Below, in pieces: positions 11,350 through 23,200 of a DNA stretch of 64,000 nt (position 1 is its first letter; the number at the start of each line of letters is the position of its first letter). The stretch comes from Amblyomma americanum (taxonomy: Eukaryota > Arthropoda > Arachnida > Ixodida > Ixodidae), in contig NC_135505.1 of the NCBI RefSeq assembly GCF_052857255.1, positions 24,224,269-24,288,268 of the forward strand, written 5' to 3'. A program made the position numbers and the translations under genes. The notes beneath the pieces were generated by a model, which was not told the origin of the DNA, did no database searches, and saw only the letters and a program-made list of their open reading frames with translations.

Positions 11350-13290
11350 TTCCGGTAACCGTGCAAGCCATCGGGCTTACTCTGAGCGCAGAAGTTAGGC
11401 GGCGACGTCGAGTTGTTCTTCGTCGCTTACGTCTGGCAGCGTGACGACGAGCATGGTAGTAGCCTCACTTTCGTGGAGGTGCCTAAACTGCGCCATCTGT
11501 GTAGCCTTCCGCTAAGCATTGTTGTCGGCGAAAACGACGTAGGTTAGGATGGCATCCCAACACTTCTTTTTCGCGTTGATGCACATAGTGAGCATATCAG
11601 CGATCGTCTTCCAGTGACTCATTTTGCACTATTATAGGTTTGCTCGTGTGCGCTTTAGAGTAAACGCAGTTTCTCTGCCCGCGATTTGAACTTCGGGGGC
11701 ACCTTGGCGATGAATGACGTTTAAAACGAAGAATCTGGCGACTCTGTGGCATTGCTTCAGAACAAGGTTTTTGCTTTGGCGCAGGGGGTTAAGTATTTTG
11801 TTACTACAATTACCCTATACAGTTCCTTCCGAATCTCGACTTCGGGAAAGGGCCAAGTAAGCGAATGCTGATCTGCTGGAAAGCAGACGTTGGGGTTTGA
11901 ATTCGCGGTAGAAATCCACCGAGTTTTGTGAGCGGCTTTTTTTGCGGCGTTGGAAGTCACGACAACTCTTAACATACTGTGTGACGCCAGTAATAGTCCC
12001 GGTGAACGATGGTTTGTAGGGCGACCAGAAAGCTGGCGTTCTTGCTAGGTGCGAAGTTTTTGTTTGGCTATGAAGATTAAAGGCGGCTGATCCATCTTTG
12101 ATGATCCGGAGGCTGAAGAAGACTTCCTTTCAATGTATTAGAATAGGCGCTGCAGCTGAAGGCTCGACTGTTGGTGTTGCGCGAAGTCCCTTGAGGTTAT
12201 GTCTCCTAAAAAGGAGTCGATGTAGCCCAAATGATGTCAAGGCATTCGTTCTCGGCCGTCGTATAGCTTACCTTATCCCAGACTATGGTTTTCTTGAACT
12301 AGGGCGACACTTGCGGCGTATGAAGTTCAGCGTTGGTGTCTTACTCAAAGAGCGCAAGGACCGCAAGAGACTGTACACGACTGTGAAGCTCCTTGTAGGC
12401 TTTCACCTGCGATGCTTCATATTTGGTTGTCATGTCTGCCCTTGTAAGCTAGTTCCTAGGTTCGGCGACACGTGAAAAGTTATTGGCAATACATACATCA
12501 TTGCAGAAATCTTGGAAGGGCTTTCTTGTCATCAGGCAGCGGGAACTGAGCAGTAGCGGCTGCCTTCTACGGGTCAGGCAAAGGCTGTTTTTTGGAGTGA
12601 TGTGGCCAAGAAATAGCAGCTTATGGTAGGTGAACTGGAACCTCTCAGGCTTCAGGTTAAGCATGGAAGAATTGAATACCTCCAGTACTGTCATTAGCAC
12701 CTGGTGGTAGTCGTTGAAGCTCGTTGCTCAGACTAAGACATCGTTTACACGAAACAGGTGCCACTTGAGACCTGCTGGTAACAGTCATTGCTCGTTAAAA
12801 TGCTGATGGTGTGGAAGATAGCACAAAGGACCTTAACCTCATAGAGGCGATGCAGCGTGACCAAGGCTATCTTAGTCTCTCTCGTGGCATTGCATCTTCC
12901 ATTACCCGCTCATAAGACCCATGGACCAGAAGTACCTGGTGTCACAGAGCCGGTCCAGCTTATCGTCGGTTCGGTTTAAGACCAAGCCGTCTTTCTTCGT
13001 TATGTTGTTCATTCGCCATTAATTGATCCTAAATGCAATGTGCCGTCTTTTTTCTTACCATAGCAGCAGGTGCTGCTTAGGGACTCGTCGAAGGCTTTAT
13101 GGCGTCGTCACGAAGAATTTGTTCCACTTGGTCCCGGATAGTTTGGCCCTCCTGCGGCAAAGCACGCTAGGGTTTTTCGCGGAGAGATCGAGCGTGTTCA
13201 TCGGCCACAGTGCGATGTTTTGCAATCGGTAATTGTTGAACCTTCGACGATGAGGAGAAGCACTCACTAACTTCAGTAAAGACTACGAAT
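11350..13290 (-). pseudogene. Heavily decayed Ty3 pol on the opposite strand (element 3)
   Basis: Read from 13290 downward it shows Ty3 pol in order. RT start: VEQILRDDAIKPSTSP and RKKDGTLH (about 13170-13050). RT thumb: LNLKPERFQFTYHKLLFLGH (about 12660-12590). RNase H traces: NAELHT and a TTAENECLDIIWAT block (about 12330-12240). Integrase C-terminal part: KKCWDAILTYVVFA followed by VVTLPDVSDEEQLD (about 11570-11420). There are many stops and frame changes. No LTRs were found for it. It is older than, and oriented against, element 1, which lies just to its left. Confidence 0.7.
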
Positions 13291-15300
13291 CTCGCCGTGC
13301 TTCTTCTGGGGCAAGTCTGGGTTGATGTCAGACAGAGAGAGAGAGAGACAGGACGGAAAGGCAGAGAGGTTAAGCAGGCGATGCCCAGTAGGCTACCCTT
13401 CACGTGGGAAGGGAAACATAGGCAAAAAATGCGAACAGGCGCAAGGAAAGGAGTTTCGCACTTGTCCATCGACCATTATGACAAGAGGACAGAGGGCGCA
13501 CACATAAAGCTTTAAGCTCGTAGTGGGCAACTGAACCCCGAGTCTTTAAGAACTTCCGGAGCGCCTTCACAACTGTCTTTTGTGATGAATGTTTTGTCCA
13601 AGGTCCCAGAATATTGGTTTCTGCAAGAGGACGAAAGTCGAAGCGGCGGAGTGTAGCAGCCAGGAAGGCACACTCCCGCTCAAAACGAGGGCAGTCAGAG
13701 TGGGTTCCCGATAGTTTCATAGCAACCTCACTGCTCAGACGCTGGAGAGTCAGCCATTGCGATGAGGTGGGAATAGGCGTTTGTAAACGCCACTGCCAGG
13801 CACAGGCGGTGCAACAGCGTAGTGTAACTACGAGGGAGGCCGAATGCCATTTGAAGTTTATATAGGGGGTTGAAATGGTGCGAGCGGGATATCGAGCGTC
13901 TAAACACTGCCTTTTTTAATGTGCCTCTTGAAACGTTATTTCGAGTGAAAAAGAGGCCGCCGCTGTCTGGAAGAGATTGACGTAACAAACGTTAGCTGTT
14001 TGGTTTACTAGATGAAGAGAGCGAAGAAGAGCGCGCCTCTCGTGTCGATAAACGGAATGTAATACCAATTGAAACGGGGTGGATTGCCACAATGCTCGGC
14101 TACGCGTGCACTCACGCCGCCTAGCGGAACGATCGCCGCGTAGCGCCATCTATCGGAGAAATTACGATGCACGTTCACTCAATGTCGAGTTGCACCCCCT
14201 CAAGATATGTACCAAACGGAATTTGCTTCGTTTGGGGGGTCAAGGTGGGCCTAGAATTCGACTTCAGGTGCGATATGGTAACGCTTCAATTAGTAATCGC
14301 ATGTATACATTGTTTACCTATTATTTACCTGTGGTTTAATTTCTATACCACAACCCATAGGTTTATTTTTTTTTGCCTGCCAAATTCGGTATACAATTCT
14401 CCCCAGATGGTTGCCCGTTGCTGTCGGAGTGTATATAGCGGAACGAATGTATACATGTATAGCGGCCCAAGATTTCTTACCCGCTTTAGGGCTTTTTTCG
14501 GTGAGAGAGAGAGGGGATAAGAGAGCACAACCAATTTTATTGGCCGCCATCTTGAATTCGGAAAACCGAAACTACGCGTCTATTTCGTCCCCTGACGTCA
14601 TAATCGCATAGTTCCACCCCTATCCACCATATTAGACTTTGACGTCATCATTGGCACACAGAAAATTGATGTTTTCACAATGCTATTGTAGATGGAGCTA
14701 CATATGCGAGATGCGCAGTTTTCTAGTTGCAGCCACAGATGGTGCTTTGATCTAGGGTGGTAGCAGACCGCATGAAATCTCGAAACGTGATGACTAAGAG
14801 CTAAGGCTCTTAAAATGTACGTTGTTCAAAGGGGCCCATTCATGCTCTTCCCACTCCAACACCGACGGGCATCTTTTGTCCACAGATGCCGCTATTTTAT
14901 CGGTTAACGGCGCAAATCGAGGTCGCCAAGCTCAGCTCGCGACAACCGTGGTTAGCGGCATAACCGCAATCAATTTGGTCCGCCGTGTGAACAGCAGCAG
15001 CCAGGGTTAGAGAAAAGCGTGGTTACCTTAACCGCGGTTAAGCGTGCTCGTGTGTCCAGGGTATCAGATTCCACACTGTCAGCCTTGAGCCCGCGACCGG
15101 AAATCATTCGGTTGATCAATGAGGGGGCTCACCAGGAATGAGGTGGCTCACCAGCTTGTCCGCGATACTATGCACGGAATGCCGGGAATCCACGAAAGAG
15201 CTCACTGACGGCGGACGCAGTTGGCTCACAAACACACTAGCTATGAATACTGCACGCACGAAAAAGTGCAGTTGGCTGATTTACCCCGCCACACAGAACC
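13291..15300. other. No gene recognised; possible decayed retroelement sequence
   Basis: The minus strand at 13500-13720 has a patch resembling a Ty3 RT-RNase H tether (a VKALRKFLK…VAHYE pattern), out of order relative to element 3, so it may be a rearranged piece. From 14100 to 15300 I see only AT-rich unclassified sequence with two TGACGTCA-like sites (near 14593 and 14640). No exon could be supported. Confidence 0.35.
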
Positions 15301-15399
15301 TTATCGATCCGTGAAGCTCACATCCCCAGCCAAATAACATTTAAGCTCCTTCATACACCAGCCAAGCTATTTAAGTGGGTACGCTGGGTGCTATCACCA

Positions 15400-16050
15400 A
15401 TCAATCCCGGTATATTCCCCGCCATGCGCATCATTTGGACACCTGGTCACGCCTCCCTTCCGGGAAACGAGAGCGGCCACGAGTTCGCCTGAGCATCAAC
15501 CTTCCGGGCGCGGTTGACGGAAGCGGAGGAGGCAGCAGACACAGAGGGCGCCTTCATGGCTCTCACTCACATCACAGAATATTACCGTACAAAAGGGAAG
15601 AACACTGCCGCCACCGCAACGAACACTGACCAAGGCCGATGCTGTGGAATGGCGTCAACTTCAGACTCACACGTATCATAACCTATATCACAAACACTTG
15701 TTCTTGCCCCGTACAAATGTCCGAGCTGCAAAGAACACCGACCTACACTGCACCATTCCGTTTGGTCTGCACAATACCAACCGGCAGTGTCCAACCCATA
15801 ACCCTCCCCACCCCTTCCTCCTGCACGGGGCCGTCCGTCCAGTGCCCGCTCATCGAGCGTGCCGAGAAAATAGCGGTGGCAAACGGGGCCATGGACGGAC
15901 ACCGCTCTGACGGGCACGAACCCGCAAGACCAGCGACAGCTGCTATTGATGGAGTGCAGGATCGCGGCGGCACATGGAGCCCTTGACTGAGGGCTCCACT
16001 CAAGAGGACGAGCTGAGTATAGCTTTGTATTAAACGTTTTCCTCCTCCTC
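15400..16050 (+). pseudogene. 3' end of an I-like LINE (RNase H C-terminus and zinc motif), decayed
   Basis: The + strand encodes, with stops, the end of an RNase H domain (IIWTPGHASLPGNESGHEFA at about 15427-15486). A linker and a C-terminal zinc motif follow (YKCPSCKEHRP, about 15711). The last coding trace ends near 16020, then a short 3' UTR with GTATTAAACG and a CTCC-rich tail near 16035-16052. The RNase H has histidine where the fourth catalytic aspartate is usual (GNESGHEFA). It is 5'-truncated and dead. The family is the same broad group as the intact LINE at 20.2-25.9 kb. Confidence 0.7.
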
Positions 16051-16052
16051 CA

Positions 16053-17136
16053 TCTCCACATTCCAGTGCTCCAGCTGTTCACTCACCAGTGCAGATATGC
16101 ACACAGTCCACCTGCGCAGACCGCATTGTCGTATCTTCGCTGTCTTAATGAGAGGCTTACAGAGCATGGTAATTCCCTTTGTTCGTATGGTAACTCGAAC
16201 CTGTCATTGCATTGCCTTGTACCCAAATGCGACATCAACAGGAATAAGAAAAGGAAACAGCAGTGTCGTCCTCTCCATCGTTCCACGTTTGTTATCGGAT
16301 GCGCACCCCATAGGCTGGCACGGGAAATTATGAAGGATTTCAAGATTAGTAAGAGAGAAGCTTGCGTGTGTAAGGCTTCAGTGGCCCTTCTCTAAACCGA
16401 AGTGGAATTCTTTAACGCTAAATAACAGCCGCTGTTTTTGTGCTTCTCTTTAGTTGATGTAGCTAGTTTTCTGCGTTGGGCACGCTCAGCTTATTCTAGT
16501 GGGGCTTCGTTTTGTGACTATCACTGATGCCATCTTTTGATAGCAGCTCTGGGCTCCCTGGTTCCTGCACGTGTGGCTGTGGTAACTATAGGCATGCGTT
16601 AATTTGCATCTTTAGGTGGCGGTTTATTTTCTGGAAATATAATGGCAAATTTGCGCTCGTGTGCGTGAGCGTGTTTTTGCTTCATGTTCCGTCTTTGCGC
16701 AAAGGTTTCTTGATGATGTCGTGCTTTTAGTTGTTTTTGAAGAAAATCTGTATACATTCAAAAAAGGCGCTCGGCTATAATGCGGAGGCGCATAATCATG
16801 AGTACACAATGCTTGCAAGAAAAAAAAAGAAGCATGGTCTAAGTCACACTTAGAACCATATCAGCAGCAAAAAATTGACAGAAAGGTCAGGAGACATCAA
16901 AGCCGAGTTCGAATAAAGGGCCAAAGAATGTCAGAAAGAAAAAACACAACCGCAACTAGTTAACGTGGTTGAGCTTTTTTCTGATATCTGCCACCACTTG
17001 TGTTACAATTACGAGAAGCCCGCCAAAGCTATTATTTTGAAAGCTATTGGCGGGTCTTGCGACACGCCTGGCAGATATACCTAGGCGTATTTTCGGCCTC
17101 GGTATTTGCATGTCACAGTGCCACTCACCTGTGCAG
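16053..17136. other. Intron or upstream sequence of the P450 gene; no further feature
   Basis: Nothing recognisable. I looked for an upstream P450 exon with a fitting donor and found none that I could defend. Confidence 0.4.
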
Positions 17137-17327
17137 GCAAGGCGAGGTGTGGAGGCAAGTGCGGGCCACGGTTCAGCCTTGCACAATGCGTCCTCGGACG
17201 GTCCAGGCGTACGCTGAGAGCATGGGGGAGATCGCCGATGACGCTTTGAAGCTGATTGCCGCCGACAGGGACGAAAACGGAGAGGTGCCCGACTGCTACG
17301 CCATCATGCAGCGATGGGCCCTAGAGT
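17137..17327 (+). CDS. Mitochondrial-clan cytochrome P450, exon A (helix C to helix E region)
   Basis: This is the first recognisable exon of a P450 monooxygenase. It encodes helix C (GEVWRQVRATVQ), with the WxxxR pair that binds a heme propionate. It continues with the MRPRTVQAYAESM stretch typical of mitochondrial-clan P450s and ends QRWALE. Acceptor: CCACTCACCTGTGCAG before 17137; an alternative AG five bases later is possible. Donor: T|GTGAGT at 17328, leaving phase 1. The split codon T+CG gives serine with exon B, restoring the family's ALES pattern. The clan uses adrenodoxin-type redox partners in mitochondria, and members include ecdysteroid-synthesis and detoxification enzymes. Which member this is cannot be told from the fragment. 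The 5' exons were not found. Confidence 0.88.
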
Positions 17328-17420
17328 GTGAGTACAGCGTCACTCAGCTTTCTCGTCCCATGCACAGCCAATGTTTACCCCTCGTTTTCGTCCCACAGTG
17401 CTTTAACTGTTTCCTGATGA

Positions 17421-17660
17421 GCCGCCGCGGTGGCTCAGTGGTTATTGCGCTCGGCTGCGGACGCGAAAGACGCGTGCTCAATCCCGGTCGCAGCGGTCAA
17501 ATTTCGAAGCAGGCGAAATTCTAGTGGCCCGTGTACTGTGCGATGTCAGTGCACGTTAAAGAACTCCAGGTGATCGAAGTTTCCGGAGCCATTCACTACG
17601 GCGTCCCTCATAGCCTGAATCGCTTTGTGAAGTTAAAACCCCATAAACAAAGAAACAAAA
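17421..17660 (+). mobile_element. Ruka-like SINE, copy 2
   Basis: The tRNA-like head is GCCGCCGCGGTGGCTCAGTG with a B-box region GTGCTCAATCCCGG. The shared body blocks are GCGATGTCAGTGCACGTTAA, TTTCCGGAGCCATTCACTAC and GGCGTCCCTCAT, ending in an A-rich tail. It lies only 94 bp downstream of the exon A donor site, in the same orientation as the gene. Confidence 0.88.
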
Positions 17661-17784
17661 TCATGTTTGCGGATGCTCGATGAGAAAGCATGGCTTAACA
17701 AAACGTGCACATCACTCGGTTTCTTGCGCATTTGAGCATTTGGTGAGGTTTGTGTTTTTTCCTCGCAGTTCGATACGAAGTTTA

Positions 17785-20174
17785 AAAGGCTGTTTCATTT
17801 TCATTCATTTCATTTATTGATACTGTCAACCTCTTTAATGGGCTGTAACAGGAGTTTAAAAAAACAAAACGAAACTGAACAGCAAAATAAGTAATACAGA
17901 ACATGTTGAAAACCATAGTTATACATTCGTCAATCAAAAAATAATCTTTGAATACACACGAAAAAACAACAACATAAATGCATAACATAGAAATGAGAGC
18001 AACAGCCATCTTATACAGCAGCAATCTGACCTCATCGTCCTGTGCTAGTTCCATAGATTAAATTTTCTAAGTGGCATTGAAATTCGCTAAATAATGACGA
18101 CCGAAGAGCGGAATGTGGAAGAGAGTTTCAATCGTTTTAAGTTCGGGGAAAATAACTAAACTTGAAACAATTATTTTTATAGACGGTGATGGGGTGAACT
18201 TACTATGACGATGCCTGGATGTTTCATTAGTTTTAATCTGAAAGTGATCTGATTTCTTTATCTTCAGAAAATTATTTATAATGAGTTAAACAGTTAAAGT
18301 CTTTTATTCCTGATTCCGGTTTCTAGCATTGGTAGTTGGGCTTGTTTGCTGAGGTCGGTTGAAGGGTGGTTTCGGCGGTATTTATTAAAGATAAACTTTG
18401 CAGCAAATCGCTGAATCCTATCAAGCTTGTAACAATTAGTTTCAGTGTAAGGATCTGATATTAGTTTAGCATATTAGATTATCAGTCTGACTGGGGTTTT
18501 GTATGCGAGGCACTTTACATCCGGAGTAGCACTTTGCATAGTGCGTCGCAGGTACCGCAGTGTTTTAAAAGCTTTGGAAATGACATTTTCATTGTGTGTA
18601 TTCCATCGTAGATCTAATGTAAATGTTATGCCTTGGTATTTATACTGATCGACTCTTTCGAACATATAACCATTTATTTGATAAATGTAATGAAGAACAT
18701 TATTCTTTCTAGTTACTGACATGAACACAAAATTTTTAAAGTTTAACTCCATCTGGCAGTCGTAACACCATTTCACTATTCTTTGTAGGTTTAAATTGAA
18801 AGTAATTCGATCATCAATTGTATTTACGCTACTGTGCATCATGCAGTTGTCAGAAAAAAGTCATGGAATATGAATTCTGCTTTGTAAATCATTAATAGAG
18901 ATCAGAAATAGGAGTGATCCTAAGACGCTACCTTGTGGCACACCATAAACCGCGGAAAGAATGTTGGACTGACAACCTCTAACAATTACATACTGTTCAC
19001 GAGCGGATATATACGTAGAAAACCATTGTGTTTGTGTTTGACTTTAAAGACCGCATTAACCTTACATAAAAATTTTTGGTGCGAAAATTTATCAAATGCT
19101 TTCGCAAAGTCAAGTTATATAATGCCTGTTTGACCACGTAAATGTATTGTTTCTGCGGTGTCAAGAACTATTTTATCAGTTCGGTAATTGTGGACAGTCC
19201 CTTCCGGAAGCCATGCTGACGATAATACATGATGTCATGCTGGTCGCGATAGCCGAGCAGGTGTCTGGATATGACATGTTCAAGCAACTTCGAAGCTGTA
19301 CTAGTGATGAAATCGGGTGATAATTGCTAACAGTATGACTTCCGCTTTTACGAGCCGGTATATCTTTTGCTCGCTTCCAGTCAGTTGGAAAGCATCCGTG
19401 ACGAAAAGAAGACTGAAAAATTTTTGCCAATTATTTAGACACCCATTCAGCGTACCTATAAACAAACTCGTTATGAATACGATCTGGACACTGGCTTTTC
19501 TTGATGTCAATATGTAGTAGCAGATTTATAACACCTTGCTCGTCGATTTTTAAATTATTAATAGGAGGTCTTACAGCTTCAGCATTGAAAGGTGGCAGTA
19601 TATCATTATGGCGTATGTAAACATAAGAGAAATAGAAGATAAAATCTTCGGCCCGCTTACGGCCGTTCTCCTCGGTGTGAGCAGGGTGCAGAACTTTAGA
19701 CGGATTTATATAGCGCCATAGTTTACCAGGCGACACGCAAAGAAATTTCGTGAGCGTCACGTTACAGAATCTCTCTTTTGATTTCTTAAGAAGTCTGTTT
19801 AAATCCTGACTCATGCGGCGAATACCTGGTTTATTTTCGGGGTTCGGGTTGGGTGAGTAAGCCTTACGTTTGCGTTTAAGTCTACGTTTGAGATGAAGTA
19901 TGTGTCTAGTTATCCAGGGACTGGTTTTACTGGTGCGCTTGGTTTTAAGGCGCCGTTCTACCAATTGCGAAAAGAATTCTCATAGTTGGCCTATACTAGT
20001 ATCAGAGTCATACAGCTGCATAAAATCTGCATATGAATAATCAATATAGTCTATCACAGCAGTGTCATCAGCGTCATGAAAATTTATAAAACTTTTTTCG
20101 GACAAAGTACCTGTGACATCAGGTGATGCCCTTAAGGAGAACAAAACCATCCTGTGATCTGACAAGCCCTCCAG
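17785..20174 (-). pseudogene. CR1-like LINE, 3' part (endonuclease end, RT, 3' tail), split by the intact LINE
   Basis: This is the downstream half of an old minus-strand element whose first half lies at 25864-26600. It resumes at about 20160 with the endonuclease motif GLSDHRMVLFS. The linker region (SPGKLWRYINPSKVL) and RT blocks follow: HGCFPTDWKRAKDIPARKSG, NYHPISSL, and a thumb segment with QYKYQGITFTLDLRWN (about 18650). The C-terminal block KLDRIQRFAAKFIFNKYRR is near 18420. It ends near 17790 in an ATGAAATGAATGAAAATGA-type repeat tail. Stops and frame breaks are frequent. There is no RNase H, as expected for CR1/Jockey-like elements. Confidence 0.8.
20161..20174. repeat. 14-bp target-site duplication, left copy
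   Basis: GACAAGCCCTCCAG is identical to 25864-25877. The two copies bracket the intact LINE, and removing the LINE restores the endonuclease reading frame of the older CR1-like element across the join. Confidence 0.95.
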
Positions 20175-20263
20175 AGAGAGAGAGAGAAATAACATTTATT
20201 AGCACCCGTCAAAAGGATGATGGGTATCCGAGGCGCCGCTTGGTCCCAGCCATGTCCTCCCCC

Positions 20264-23200
20264 TCAGCCGTCGACCGGGATCTCTTGGATCTCAGCAGCG
20301 GCAAGGGCGAGACGGATGACTTCACGTTGTTTAGTTTCGTCCTCGTTGTGAAGCAGTGCCTCCCAGGACTCATCTGTTCGGTCAAGTTGTCCAAAGCTCG
20401 GACATGTCCATACCATATGGATCATGTCCGCTATGCCGTCGCAACGTTTGCACCTGGGGCTGAAAATCTCAGGGTGCCACTTGCTATAAAGCTGAGGGTT
20501 AGGGAATACTCCGGTTTGGAGCTTGCGCCACGCAACCTCTTCGTTTTTGGTTAGCTGATTACTTGCTTTTGGAAGTACCGCTCGGCCTAATTTGTAATGG
20601 TTTAGGATTTCCTGATACGTGTTAAGGTCGTCTTCGAACTGTAGGAGCTCCTCATCGCGCGAGGGGGAAGGGGTTGTGCACAAGACGCCACTGGGATCCC
20701 GGAAAGTAGCTAATCCTCGGGCCAGTGCGTGCGCTTTCTCGTTTCCCCTCAACCCTTGGTGCGCGGGTGTCCAGATGAGCGCTACCAGTTCTGCCGGTGG
20801 TGGACTGCCGGCCAACACTCGTGCTGCTGTAGCTGAAATGCAGCCCGCGTCAAAGTTTCTAATTGCTGATTTTGAGTCACTCACGATAATTTTAACCTGT
20901 TGTTGAGTTAGAGCCAGCGCAATGGCCAACTCTTCCGCCTCCGTTACTGTCGAGTGTCTGGTGCTGCAGCACGCTACCGGGCCTCCGTTTTCCCTAGTGG
21001 CTACCGAAATGTGCCCCGAACTGTTTGTGCATTGTGCGGCATCCGTATACAAGACATCCTGTCTGCCCTGAAAGCGGGCTTGCAACGCTACTGCTCTTTC
21101 CTTCCTCCGGCTCTCATGGTAGATGGGATGCATGTTTTTGGGGAGTGGGGGTATCTTTAATTTGTCCCTAACCTGTCTAGGAACCGGGTCCGTACGTCTC
21201 GAGCACGCTCGAGGCTCGTGCCCCAGCTTCTCCAGAATGCTGCGACCAGTACGACTGCGTAAAAGTCTCTGATACTGCGAGGTCCTTGCAGCCTCAATGA
21301 GCTCTTCGAGGGTATTCGAAACCCCTAGACTCAAAATCTTTTTTGTTGGCGCACAGGGTGGTAAACCTAGTGCTGTTTTTATCCCTTTACGGATTAAAAC
21401 ATCCAGTTTGTCCTTTTCCGCCTGGTAAAGCCGCAAATAAGGTGCCACGTAGACTATCCTGCTGATTATAAAAGATTGCACTAGCCTAAGGAGGTTAGCT
21501 TCTTTCATACCCGCATGTTTGTTAGCGATTCGTTTTAGGAGTCGGCAAGTTTGACTGGTGCTAGCCTCTAGTCTCTGAATCGTTTCCGAGTTCCTGCCGT
21601 TCACCTGAATTCGTAATCCTAGAACCCTAATGCTTTCCACCGCTGGAATTACATTACCGTTGACCCTGAGTGTGATTCCCGCGTTATACGGTCCGTCCTG
21701 CTTTATGCGCCGACGCTGTGGCGACCGCATGGGCGCGAGAAATAGCGCTTCCGATTTCTCGGCCGAGCACCTCAGACCGATTGGTTCTAAGTATTTTTCT
21801 GTTACATCTATAGCTCTTTGAAGCGTCAGTTCAATTTGGCTATCACTGCCCCTGCACATCCACAGAGTCAGGTCATCTGCGTACAACGTATGGTTCAACC
21901 CCGGAATTTTGTCCAGTTGTGCGGGGAGGCCAAGCATGGCGATATTAAACAGGGTCGGGGACAACACCGATCCCTGCGGTGTGCCCTTGTTGCCCAGTTG
22001 AATACCCGTCAGTGTGTTTCCCCCCATGCTTATAGATGCCGTTCTGTTTGTAAGGAAATCGCGTATGTAGTTGTAGGTACGAACACCCACGTCTAACGCA
22101 GCCAGACCCTCCAGAATGGCCGAGTGCTTTACGTTGTCGAAAGCTTTCGACACGTCTAGACCAACGATCACCCTGGTGTCTAGCGTTGGATTTTCTATTA
22201 TCTGTTCTTTTAGCTGCAGCATGACATCACATGCCGACAAATGCGGTCTAAATCCAATCATGGTATTTGGATATAAACACTTGTCCTCAAAAAATCGGTT
22301 CAGCCGGGTCTGAATCACATGTTCCATCAGTTTGCCCACGCACGACGTGAGCGAAATGGGACGCAGGTGCTCGAAACCCGGCTGTTTTCCCGGCTTCGGG
22401 AGGAACACAAGGTTCGCGTCCTTCCATGCTGTCGGCAGTCGACCGGCTTCCCAACACTCCTGCATAAAGGCAGCGAGATGTCGGATCGACGTGTCGTCCA
22501 AATTTCTTAGAATTCGGTTGCTGACCTTGTCCGGACCCACGGCAGTCCTGGTCCTCAATCTGTTTATTTCTGCCCGGACTTCGGCAACCGTTATCGGTTT
22601 ATCTAAGTCCGGGTTTTCCTGCCCCCCGTAATCTGGTAGCGGTTCAGCTGTGCCCGTCGCGCAGCTCAAGTACCGGTCCCGGACTTGGGATATGAGCGTA
22701 TCCGTGGTCCCGTCAAATGTATGTACTAGCCGGTGAAGTTGTTGCCTGGCCTCCAGTTTGGACTTGTCCGGATCTAGAAGATGCCGAAGCAAGTGCCACG
22801 TACCTGCCTTCCCGATGTTTCGGTCCAGTTGGTCGCAAATGTTGTTCCAGTTTTGCCTTGTTAAAACGAGCGCGTACTCTTCGATTTCCTTGTTAAGCAA
22901 GGCCAATTGTCTTCGCAAGTTCCTGTTCCCCCTCTTGTGCGCGATCCGCGTTTCAAGATCCTTCTTCTTGCGCCAGAGACGGACCATGTGACGATCTACT
23001 CCCTGGACTTCTTCGTCAACCTCTACCTCCTCGGTTGCCTCGCGGACCGACTGAAGGACATTTTTACTCCAGTCATCAATGTTGCTTATGCCTTCCTCCT
23101 GCCCCGTGCGGCCATTTCGGAAAGCCTCCCAGTTCACCGAAGCCACCTTCTTGGTGCGGGCAACCGGTGGTCCGTTGTCGACTACAATTTCGATAATTTT

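Noticed and set aside
16066..16395. Upstream P450 exon in the 109-codon frame before exon A
   Set aside because: No N-terminal P450 motif and no donor with the phase required by exon A.
20178..20554. Plus-strand frames across the intact LINE
   Set aside because: Shadows of ORF2; all motifs read on the minus strand.
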